Part shown: positions 15,301 through 27,300 of the stretch, in pieces
Numbering within the stretch: position 1 is the stretch's first letter
How the letters are laid out: every line of letters begins with the position of its first letter
Assembly (NCBI RefSeq): GCF_008831285.2
Contig: NC_045140.1
Coordinates: forward strand, 3,081,528-3,141,527
DNA from: Nymphaea colorata
Lineage: Eukaryota > Streptophyta > Magnoliopsida > Nymphaeales > Nymphaeaceae
Direction of reading: 5' to 3'
Length of the DNA: 60,000 nucleotides
Made by a program: the position numbers and the translations under genes
Notes under the pieces: model-generated
What the model was told of the DNA's origin: nothing
What the model saw: only the letters and a program-made list of their open reading frames with translations
The model's database searches: none

Positions 15301-18300
15301 GGGTTGAATAGGGCAAGCTCACACAAAACACACAGCGCATTTAATAGCATTAAGCAAAAACTGCGCAAAGAAATGTAGAATTGGTGAGGCCAAAATCTTT
15401 TAGAACACCCAATGCCAGACCAATCTTCATATTATGCCAACATGAATTGTTACACAGAACCTATGGAACCCTAGTGTCAGAAGGCACTCCAGTAACATGC
15501 AAGGAAGCTTTTTAACAACCAACACCAAATACATCATGTTAATTTCTCCTTCTAACTAATGTCAGACTTGTTATCTGTAGAATTTATACAGCTGAAGTAT
15601 CTTTAGAACGAAAGAAAACATAGACATGTTTGTATAACTAGGATATTAGAAACTGTCTAATTATATTTATCATGCACATATATATGTGAGAGACGTGGAA
15701 ATAGGTTCTGTTTCTTAATTTGAGTAACAAATGAAGAAACAGAAATCCAGCTTTGATCCTGTTTATGTGAAAAAATAGAAGTCAGTCAAAAATTGGATGC
15801 AAAGAATTGAATGACACCGAACCAAAAACAGCTACCAATAGCACTGGCAGGTAGAGATAATAAAAATTCAAGAATTCTAAGTTTTCAAAATATTAAGCTT
15901 TATTACAATATGAAACTGACTATATAACTAACCTGTGAACCTTCAGAGAGCTTGTGCTAGAAGAAAAATAACAAATAGAACATGTTTAAAACACAAATAT
16001 CTTCAAATCCAAAATCAATGACACAATGACATTATAATAATTAATTAGATTAATCTAATAGCAAATGAAATTAATGGTTATGTCAAACTTAGGTACCTAT
16101 TTCAAAACATAAGAATAAAAAAGTCCAATATTCTTCAAAAAGGAACTTATAGCCCTGGGCTCCTACATTCATTATGCTTGATGCAATTTGAATTTGCATT
16201 GAAAATTTTCATATCCTCCACGAGGGCCAGAAACAGGTCAACCTACAACCTCTCCTAGATTAAGGCTCATTACATCTGAAAGCCAATCTAAACCCATCCA
16301 GAAACAACGGATGCCAATCTAGGTCCAATATGGTATCTGGTACTGAGACATAAAATGGTTCAGTTATCGGTTCATTCACATATTTAAAAACTAAAACAAA
16401 CTCTTGTAACCTGCCCAGCATCTGGAAGGATCTGAATTGATCCCTGCGATACAGATGCAAGGTGCCACTTGAAATAAGCAGTTATAATAAGACCTTGTAA
16501 GATGCCAAGTTGCCAACCATGTAAGAATGAATCATCTAACATGGAAACAATTTTACAAAATGGGCACCATGATTTCCCAATCTAAACATGAATACAGAAG
16601 TCTGAGGAAAACACTGAACATACGGTGCCTACTCCAAGTCTGAAGGTAGTAATATATCTCTCCAGTAAGCGGGAAAAACTTAGAAAACCTAGTTTTAAAC
16701 TCCAACAAGCTGACCAACTAAAGACTGGTTAAGCATGAGAACAAGCCAAATGCATTTCAAGATCTCCAATGTCGAAAATCTAAACAATGAGAAGTAACCT
16801 GAACCTATCTCCAAAATGTTTTATTGATTACAGCTAGCATCAAAGAGCAGCAAGGCTTGGATTTGTACAGATTACGGGCTTAACTATGGATCCAAACCTC
16901 TTACATGCATGAAACTCAAGTAACCTTGTAGTAAAAAAAAATGCTAGGCAGTGGCAAGTGGCAACAGTTACAAGGAGCCTAGACACGAATGGGTGGAATC
17001 AGGTAGTCCTAGAAAATTTTGAAAAAGAAAAAGAAAACTAAAGAAATTCGTACCTTAATATCATAAGTTATTAAGCAAAAGGACTTTCTTCATAAAAAAA
17101 CAAACAATTACCAATATAAAACAGATATTGAACATACATAACATGATAGAAAACATAATTAAAACACAAAGAACCTGCAGAAAAACAGAAATAAGAAGAA
17201 GACAAAACAAACCTAGGCAAAAACAGAGGGAAAAAGAAAAAAAAGGAGGACGAAGGAAAGAAAGAAGAACGGAAAAAATAAGAAGAAAAAAAGGTAGGAA
17301 ATAGAAAAAAAGAAAAAATGAAGAACAAGAAAGGGAAAAAGAAGAAGAAGAGAAAAGAGAAAAAGGAAAATAAGAGGTGGAAAAAGAAAAAGAAAGATTG
17401 CATCAAGCCTTAGGCCTCACCTAGGCTAGTTATGCAATTTCCAGGGCCAAGCCATGTTGCAGGTTGTGCAGCACAGCAGGCCTAGGCAACTTGCTACACC
17501 TAGTATGCCCAGTCATGCCTTTAACTAATTAGCATCGGCTATCAAGTATAGTGCATAAACAACAAACAAATTGTTCAAAGTCAACAAGTAGCTAGCTGCA
17601 ATTATTAGTAATCAGCAAGAAATTGTATAGTACCTTGGAGCTTGGATGACAAAGCAGCAACAAAAATTCTGGAGTAACCCGCAGAGCAGAAACCAACTGG
17701 CACATGGAAGAATAAGTATGAAAACTGTAACCTTTCTATAGGGAGAAGAAAAAATAATGAACAATTTAACAAGTAAAATAGTCATGCCTGTAAATAGGTA
17801 GCATCTGTGAGGCTACTCTTGGAGCTTTGCAGCAGCAAAGTTGCCTCCTGAGATACTACATCTCTCATGGCATCACAGAAACTAATGACTGTTGCACGAA
17901 CCAAACACTGAAAAACATAGATAATGAAATTAATTGAAACCAAATAAAGAGGCAAAAGAAAAAATTCGTTCATATGTTATATCAGATAAATAATTAGACT
18001 AACGTTATGCAGAATTTACGGGACCAATTTAAGCAGACAAATCAAAATACCCACTAAAAGAACCACCTCTTAGCGTAAATCTGAATTTTAAACGTTTGTT
18101 CAATTTAGAAAGTTGTTACAGCTTCATAGTTGCAGCTGATTTTGCAGAACCAGAATACTTCAAAAGATTCAAGTTTTCAGCACAGTGACTTACAAGACAA
18201 CTGAAGGGCACCAGACAACTCGTGATTGTGATGATGCACTGGAAACTTTGGAAAAAGCAAGCACAGATACCAACATGAATATAACAGAGACTTAACCAAT

Positions 18301-21300
18301 TCAAACAGACAATTTACAACGATCTAATTAGATACTCTAATAGGTGGAACGCAAATAATAAAATGCAATTTTCACTATATACTGAATATCAGAATAGCAG
18401 ACCCATCATATGTTAACAACTGTATAACAGAAAGCTAGTGCACGAGAATGAACACAATCAAAGAAAAAAATTACTGCATATCCAACACATGAACTTTCAT
18501 GAGGAAAAGTAATTTCTAACAGTGTATCTAATTATCTGGTCATAAATGCATATTATATAACCACAGTCACGAATCACTATTGACCATATTTGGTCAGATA
18601 AAATATCATAAAATCACGGGCTCTTAAATGAAATGTGGCAGGAACTCCCACAAATTAAAATTTTTTAAGAGGATACAACAATCAGCGCAGAAAGCAAACA
18701 GTGTATTGCATATCCAATGTTTCAGTTATTTCATGAACATTGAACAACTGCATCTTGAGTCATTGAAAAATAATTATCGGGTTTACCTCCCTAGAAAAGG
18801 CAAGATAACTTTGCACATAGGTGCCCAAAAGGATACAGATAAACAAGCACGTGCCAATGCATGAGAAGAGGAGACAATGTCATTAAAAGTAGTGCTGTGT
18901 AATGATCCACAATGAATGATATGTTACTGTATGTAGTGCATTATAATCACCCCGAAAACTAGATTCAGAGGTGTAACTGTCCAATCACATATGTTTTGTA
19001 TCTCATGGGCTCATATAATATGTTTATGTTCACATAGAATGATATGGGCCTGACGGAAATTTTGGGGGAACTCAAACCCCTTTTCTGGAGTTTCAGTTTC
19101 AAACTCTTTCACCACCCAACTCTCAGACACTTTTAGAAGTAGTTTGTGTGAAAGGTTTTGCTGTTTTCAGTAATGAAGAAAAGAGTGGATTTATCAACTG
19201 TGAAAGGAGATTTAGATGCATTAAGAATAAGTTAGAAAGAAATAGAATGAAGTGCGACAGCAGCTGGATGGAAGGATACAAGGACAATAATACTAATAAA
19301 TTGCATTGTACATTTATTACATCCAAAGGCTACGGATGTTTTCTCTTGTGTTATACAATGTTGTCAAAGAGGTGACCTTTGATGAATTGTGTACTTCATC
19401 ACAAACGATGAAGCTAATTACAGGGTCGCAGGGCAAATATTGGCATCCAAGTTTAGGATATTTTTTTGCCTCCATGGACAACTCATTGCATTCATCTAAT
19501 GCCTGAATAATTTGGCGAGATGAATGAAATGAAAGAAACTATTGAAAAATGCCAAGAAATCACAAAGTACACTTATAATCATGCACATGTTTTCGGTTTG
19601 ATCAGGGAGGTGAGTTGATTCTCATGCACAAACTAAATCAACAACAAATGTTTTGACAGGCAGAGCATAATGAAGGAAATAAGTACATTAAGGCAAATAT
19701 TCTCATCGAATTGAATGGGTTCTAGTATTCTAGATCTACATGCACATAAGAAAAAGTCAATGGAAGTTGTGAATATTGCATTCAAAAAAATGTACAAGAA
19801 GAACAAACATATACCTAAGAATATATTAAAAAGAAGCTTCTGATAAATCTTGTCAACATTATAAAAAAATTGAAATCTACAAGAAGAAAAAACAAATACC
19901 TAAGCACATATTAAAAAGGAAGCTTTTGAATTCTGATAAATCTTGTCAAAAAGATCATGCGACAATATCAAAATAATCTGGTAATATTATTACAGAAAAT
20001 GGAATTGCTATAAAAATGTTTTCGAGGTATCACCAAATATTTGTCTCTGCCTTAAAATAAACAGGATTATCATGATTCATGTATATAGGCAAGAATAGAA
20101 GAATCAAAATAGACAAGAATTGCAGTATCAGGGGGTATGGAGAAGTATTTGACAAATCTAGGTGTATCTATAAGCTGGTGCCCTGCTTCTACCAACAACT
20201 GTCAGTCGTTGCATGGTAGAGTTGCAAGTTGTACAAACTACAAAGACCCCCATCAGCAATTACCAAAGCCTGTAGAACATCAGTTAACGCTTCAGTTCAA
20301 GGACTTGTTTGAGAAGTGATTGATGATCGGTATAATCTTTGTGAAACCGTGAAAGCGTTAAAATTGGTTGATGAGTGTTAAAGTTAATAGGTCTAATTCT
20401 GCTCATATTAGTCCAAGTCTATTCATGTCCTTTGTAGAAACACGAACCACACAGAGAGAAAGTGGAGAACGAACACACAATCTACGTGGAAAACCTCAGA
20501 AAGAGGTGAAAAACCACGGGGAGGCTCTGGCCTAGGGGCACACCGCAACCCTAGGAGAGAGAAAATTATATTTCACTTAATTCAACACTAAACACAAGTG
20601 ACAATATAAAGAGGGAGAGAGGAGAAGCCGCCTAGGGTACCGAGCCCGCCTCGGTACCCGCGCCCCATAGAACCGGGTCCAGGAATGGATCCGGTTCCCA
20701 CAGCAACATATTCTAACACTCCCCCTCAAGCTTGGCATACATGTCAAACATGCCAAGCTTGCTAACATTCTTTTCGAATGAAGAAGTACAAAGCCCTTTA
20801 GTTAGGACGTCTGCAACTTGATCTTCAGACTTCATATATGGCAGAATCAGCTCCTTTGAGTCAATGCGTTCCCGGATAAAATGACGGTCAATCTCCACAT
20901 GTTTGGTCCTGTCATGTAGAACTGGATTATTGGCAAGATTAATCGCAGACTTGTTGTCACAGTACATCTTCATTTTATCTCCCAGTTCCACACCAATATC
21001 AGTCAAAAGAATCTTCAGCCACAGCATCTCTGTAACCCCCATTGCAACAGCCCTGTACTCAGCCTCCGCACTAGACCTCGAACATACTTCTTGCCTCTTA
21101 CTTCTCCAAACAACTAGGTTACCTCCAAGAAAGATACAATACCCTGTAGTAGACCTCCTTGTGTCAGTGCAACCTGCCCAATCTGCATCTGAGTAGCCCT
21201 CAATGGTAAGTTTGTCCTGTCGAGTATACAACAGTCCTTTTCCTGGGTCATTCTTTAGATATCCCAGCACTCTTTCTGCACTCTTCCAGTGACAATCCGT

Positions 21301-24300
21301 GGGAGCATGCATAAATTGACTTAGCACATTTACCGCATACGTGATATCAGGGCGAGTTAGAGTAAGATAGATAAGCTTACCTACTAGCCTCTGATATCGC
21401 CCTTTTCCTTCCTCATCCAGAATAGTGCCCGTCTTGATACTTATCTTAGTTCCCGACTCTATAGGAGTAAGATAGGGCCTACAACCAAGTTTGCCTGTCT
21501 CCTTTAGTAAGTCAAGAGTGTACTTCCTTTGATTCATAACCAGCCCTGTCTCTGATCGAGCAATCTCTATCCCCAGAAAGTATCTCAGCTTACCCAGATC
21601 CTTGAGGTCGAATTCCTTAGCTAATCTCTCCTTCATCTTTCTGTTTTCTTCTTCGTCACTGCCAGTGACAATCATATCATCAACGTAGACAAGGAGAAGA
21701 CTCACCAGACCACCTCTCTGCTTTATGAATAGGGTATGATCTCCATTTCCTTGCTTGTACCCAGTAGACTTCATAACGATCCTTAGTCTCTCAAACCAAG
21801 CTCTAGGCGACTGCTTCAAGCCATACAAAGCTTTCTTGAGGTGACAACATTTTCCCTCTTGAACATACCCGGGAGGCATGCTCATATAGACTTCTTCCTC
21901 CAGATGGCCGTTCAAGAACGCATTTTTAACATCAAGCTGGTCCATGCGCCACTTCCTGTGCACAGCAAGAGCAAGAATAACCCTCACGGTCTTCAACTTT
22001 GCAACAGGGGCAAAGGTCTCAAGATAGTCGATTCCATACTTCTGACTGAACCCCTTTGCAACCAAACGAGCTTTATATCGATCTACAGTGCCATCAGGTT
22101 TGTACTTCACGTTGTAAACCCACTTAGAGCCAACTAGGTGTGTCCCCTTAGGAATATCAACAACTTCCCATGTTTTGTTCTTAGCTAACGCACCCATCTC
22201 CTCTGTCATAGCATGTAACCACTTGGGATCATCCTTAGCATCATCCACCGACCTGGGAATAACAACTTTGGATAAGGTTGTGATAAAACATTTGTAATTT
22301 GTACTGAGCTTAGCATAAGAAACAAATCTCTGAATAGGGTGAGAAGTACATGACCTGGTGCCTTTGCGCACAGCAATGGGGAGCTCTTCATTCGATGGAC
22401 TTGGGTCATCCGGGGAGATCACAGGATTGGGATTGGTTCTATCCTCATCACCAACATCTTCCACTGTAGCTTTCTCCTTTCTGACATAAACCTGGCCAAA
22501 CAAGTGATCCCGGGCAACAATGGGCTGAGCATCCACCGTGACCCCTTCCATATGGCTGCCCTTCTCATTACTGACCGTGACCGTGTCAATCACACTGGGA
22601 CTAACCTTGTAATCCAAAAACTCCATAAACTGAATTAGCTGATTAGAGGAATACTCTTCCCCTTTGTTCCCAAGACACTCCCCCTGAAGAGGATTCACCG
22701 AAAAATACGACTCATGTTCATGAAATGTGACATCCCTCGAAACATACACTTTGGAAGTAGTGGGATCCACACATTTATACCCCTTCTGAGTGGAAGAGTA
22801 CCCCAGGAAAACTCCTTTAATAGACCGGGGATCAAGTTTTTTGAGAGTAGGGCTATGATTATGCACAAAACAACTGCACCCAAAGACACGAGGAGTAAGA
22901 GGCCACGGATTCTGAGTGGGCCACAGGGTAGAATAAGGAGACTGACCATCCAACACCCTAGTAGGCATACGGTTAATGAGATGTGCACTAGTGAGAAGTG
23001 CATCACCCCAATACCGCTTCGGGACATGACGTTGGAACATAATGGCCCGGGTAACATTCAATAGATGACGATTTTTACGTTCAGCTATACCATTTTGAGG
23101 AGGGGTATAACTACAAGAGGTTTCATGAACAATCCCCTTGCCTTTCAAGAATTCATCAAGGGATTGGGAGACATATTCCCTTGCATTATCCGTACGGAAA
23201 GCTTGAACAGTAGTATGGAATTGAGTCTCAACAAAGGCAACAAAGTTTTTCACAACTGCTGGAACCTCACTACGTTCTCGCAACAAGTACACGAACGTAC
23301 ATCTAGAGTAATCATCAATAAGCGTCAAAAAATAGTGACAACCACCACACGTGGGTACTCCAGAAGGACCCCAAACATCGGAATGAACTAAGGCAAACGG
23401 ATGAGTGGTTTTATTCAAAGAAATAGGGTACGAAGCCCTGACATGTTTAGCCAATTGACACACTTCACAAGCGAAGGAGTCAATTGAGACAGAAGCAAAC
23501 AAATGAGGAAACAACTTCTTTATTAACTGGAAGGGTAGATGTCCAAGACGCTCGTGCCATCGCAGAACAGTAGATCTATCGTTCACACCAGACAAGTGAC
23601 CACTCGTGGCAGAAATCAATGCTGAAGCAACTTGTACCGGCAGCCTGTAGAGCCCATCAGTAACCGAACCAATCCCAATCTTCTTCCCCGTCACCAAGTC
23701 CTGCAGGGAACAATGATCAGCAGAGAAAATCAGATTACAGTTTAATTCTTTAGTAATACTGCTGACAGAGAGTAAGTTCACAGGAATATTTGGAACATGC
23801 AGGGCATTGTGGAGACGGTATTTGTTCAACAGGGACAAGCTCCCTTTCCCAGCCACAGAGATAGAAGACCCATCTGCCATAGACACGCGTTGCTTGCCAG
23901 AAGAAAGTTGATATTCTTGAAAGAGTTTAGAGTCCCCTGTCATGTGGTGAGTGGCTCCACTATCAACAATCCAATCACCAAGAGAAGGGTTACCTTGATC
24001 AGTCGAGGCAACGAGAGCTTGGGCTAGCTGAGCCCCTTCAGACGTGGAGGACTCCTCAGGGGTAGTAGATAGACGGCTGATGTACGCCTGTAGCTCCTTG
24101 AGTTGAGCAGGGGACAACTTGGACTTTGCACCACTAGAAGAATTGCTCTGACTGGAATCAGACACAGAAGGGCTACGCTTGCCAGAGGGAGGACGACCTC
24201 TGACCAGTCTCTTCTCGGGATGAAGATCCCAACAGAAATCCACCGAATGCCCCAACTTGTGGCAATGAGTGCAATGTCGGGCAGGACGCTGCCCAGTCCC

Positions 24301-27300
24301 TGAGGCACGGCTGACAAAGGCAGAAGGACCATGACCGGTGTCAAGATGCATCACCTGGCGACGTTGTTCTTCAGACTCAACACGAGCATATACTTCCTCT
24401 ATCCCCGGAATCTCATCACCATTAAGAATCTGGCTACGAATAGACTCAAATTCATCCCGCAGGCCTCCCAGAAACAGAAACGTACGGTCCATCCATTCCT
24501 TTTCCCAGTAGAGGGAATGATCTGAACCGCATGTCCACTCATCAGTCACATGATAATCTAACTCCTCCCACTTGGTCTTCAGGGCAGCATAGAAGGCAGC
24601 AACAGACAAATCACCCTGTGTCAGAGAGTAAATACTGCGTTTAATCTGATAGGTGCGCAAATGTCTCTTCTTGCGACCATACATCTTTGCAAGCACAGTC
24701 CACATATCAAAAGAGGTCGGCTTCCGCAGAATGAGGGGCTGAATATCGGATGACACGGAGCTGATAATCCACACCTTCACTTGGCTGTCCTCCAACGCCC
24801 ACGTCGCCCATTGAGGATCAGATTTGATGGGCGCAGGTTTGTCGCCAGTGATGTAAGAGAGACGCCCACGGCTAGTAATCCCAATCTCGAGAGCGGCAGA
24901 CCAAGATAGGTAATTGTCCTTGGTCAGACGGATGGAGGTGACCTGGATCGGCACGTTCTCAGTCTTGGAGGCGCTGCCCGTGTCAAGAACGGCATCTTTT
25001 TGAGTCCCCATCGCTTCTGCCATCACAAACTAGCACACAGCAACAAGAGGCACAGCAGCGGGAATGAGGCAACGGCGTCGGGAAGGAGGCAGCGGCGACG
25101 GCGGCGGGAATGAGGCAGAGGCAACGTAAAGCAGGCGACGGCGCAACACAGAGGCCACCCGCGGTGGCAGAAACAAAGAACAGGACGAACGGAGGACCGC
25201 GGAGGCGTAACAGAGGGCGGCGGAACAGAGGACGGCGGCGGCGGAACAGAGGACGGCGGCGGCAGAGCAGGGCGACGTCACAAGAGCAGCAGCGACGCCG
25301 GAACAGAGGACGGCGGCGGCGGAACAAAGGACAGCGGCGGCAAAGCAGGGCGACGTCACACGGGCAGCAGCGGCGCCGGAACTTCAACGGCGTCGGGCGA
25401 CGAAAAAACTTGACGATCCTCGGAAAAAAACGCTTCTCCAACTCCGCTGGCTCTGATACCATGTAGAAACACGAACCACACAGAGAGAAAGTGGAGAACG
25501 AACACACAATCTACGTGGAAAACCTCAGAAAGAGGTGAAAAACCACGGGGAGGCTCTGGCCTAGGGGCACACCGCAACCCTAGGAGAGAGAAAATTATAT
25601 TTCACTTAATTCAACACTAAACACAAGTGACAATATAAAGAGGGAGAGAGGAGAAGCCGCCTAGGGTACCGAGCCCGCCTCGGTACCCGCGCCCCATAGA
25701 ACCGGGTCCAGGAATGGATCCGGTTCCCACAGCAACATATTCTAACATCCTTAATATGTTTTAACTTAGTTTACAGTTTTACCCCTTGTAAGTGAGGTCA
25801 GTCTTTTATTAACTAAGCGTAGCCTTGTATTTTGCGGTCTTTAGTAGAGTATTAGCTAGGGTTTTGTTCCCTATTGCTGCAACTCTCTTTTACACAAAAA
25901 GCGAATGACATGAAGAATGCCGCTGCTGCTGATGTACTCTTGTGCAAATTGAAATAACATTGAATCTTCTCGCTTTCTATATTTGGGTTTGTTGAATTTA
26001 ACATGGTATCAGAGCTAGAAGATGCAGTTTTGTTTAGATCAGCCATTTGTTGTGTTTTGGTGGAGTGACTGTTCGTATTCCTTCGGTGGAAGCTGCTTGC
26101 TGGTTGGTGCAGGAATATTGTGTTGAAGGTAAATGTATGGGTTGATGTTGGCTGATGTATTGTGCCCATTTTTGTCCTGGGTGGCTGGTTGCCGACCCAT
26201 GCTAGCTGACGTGTAGCAGTTTTTTTTGTCTGTTGATTGTGAGGCTAGGTTGCATCAGCTGCTCTGAAGGTTATGGTAGTTTTATGATCTTATCCATCAT
26301 ATGATGCTTATTTGTTTGCCTGGTACACTGCAACAGTCTTGAATAAATTACTACAGATGTCCACTATTTAGCTGTGATTGATACGCATGTGGTTGCTGCT
26401 ACCATACAAGCAGCTTTAAAGTTAATGAAGACTTGATCGTTGGAGAGGACAAAGTCTTGTTTGCTTCAGTTTTGAAGGATTGAATTAAAGTTTGTTCTGG
26501 GACAGCTTTGAAAAGTGTTCAGCTGCAGAATATTATCAAGTATTTATTTCCTCATGACTGTGCTGTTGCTGCCTACTATTTTGGCGTTAACAAGTCAGGC
26601 TTGAGGATCAGTTGTTCTAGGTGGCTGGTTGATTGTAGTCAGTTCTTGGCATTGTTATCAGTTTGCTTTCGCAGCTATCAGTTATTATGCATTATAGCTG
26701 GGATTATTTTGTTTGCTGGACTGTAAAATATGGATAAGATAAAAAGTGTTGCAGGTGTTAGATGTGACTAGGTCTTTTGGTGAAAATGGAAACAATGATA
26801 GAAGGTTTGATAAGAAAGAGATGAATAATATACAATGCCATTACTGTAAGGAACTAGGACATATGAAATTCAATTGTCCTATCCTAAAGAAGAAGAAAGG
26901 AGTATATGTTGCTGATTCACTTGGAGATAAAAATGAAAATGATGGAGTGTTGACATCTAGAATGCAACCAAAGGAAGATTCTTTTGCTGCAGATAAATAT
27001 CATGTCTCATTCTAACATTTTAGAAGCATTCAGCAACTTCTTGCACCTAGTGAGTTTGCTGTTCCCACTTCCTCTATATCTTCTTCCGGTGGCGCATTTG
27101 CATCTATACCTTGTGCAACTCCTAATTGGCTTCTAAATTATGGTGCCTCATATCACATGACATCAAATGAGGCCATTCTAACTAATTGTCATCCTTGTTC
27201 TGGGTTTTTTAAGACTGAGAATGGTTCTTCCATGTCTATAATCAAACCAGGTTCAATCACGCGCAATATTTTTGTTTTGGCAAGATTTTCAAATCCTGCG

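Larger units (their letters stand above)
20433..25747 (-). mobile_element. Intact Copia LTR retrotransposon (Ale/Retrofit-like)
   Basis: This is a complete 5315-bp element read on the minus strand, the same orientation as the host gene. The two 286-bp LTRs (20433-20718 and 25462-25747) look identical base for base and have TG...CA ends. A perfect 5-bp target-site duplication TCCTT flanks the element (20428-20432 and 25748-25752). It has a PBS, a PPT and one uninterrupted gag-pol frame. Identical LTRs indicate recent insertion. Lineage is judged from size, the short LTRs and protein style, not from a tree. Confidence 0.96.
20376..27250 (+). mobile_element. Older, truncated plus-strand Copia element, split by the young Copia
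   Basis: What remains is a 5' LTR, a primer-binding site, a decayed gag zinc-knuckle region and the start of the protease region. The LTR is about 308 bp: it begins TGTTAAAG at 20376, is interrupted after 20432 by the young element and its TCCTT duplication, resumes at 25753 and ends ...TTTAACA at 26003. The PBS follows directly at 26004. Integrase, reverse transcriptase and 3' LTR are not seen. Homology fades near 27250, where an AT-rich repeat begins. The exact 5' end (20376) is inferred from the TG start only. Confidence 0.75.

Noticed and set aside
15930-15960. Possible GP210 micro-exon between exons 14 and 15
   Set aside because: It has usable splice sites, but inserting it breaks a gap-free match to the remembered family sequence.
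24983-25507. 174-codon minus-strand ORF spanning the Copia leader and LTR edge
   Set aside because: It is an Arg/Cys/Leu-rich artefact of GC-rich DNA, and it crosses the PBS and LTR boundary.
26004-26015. TGGTATCAGAGC words (also 25450-25461) as tRNA fragments
   Set aside because: They are retrotransposon primer-binding sites next to LTR ends. No cloverleaf surrounds them.
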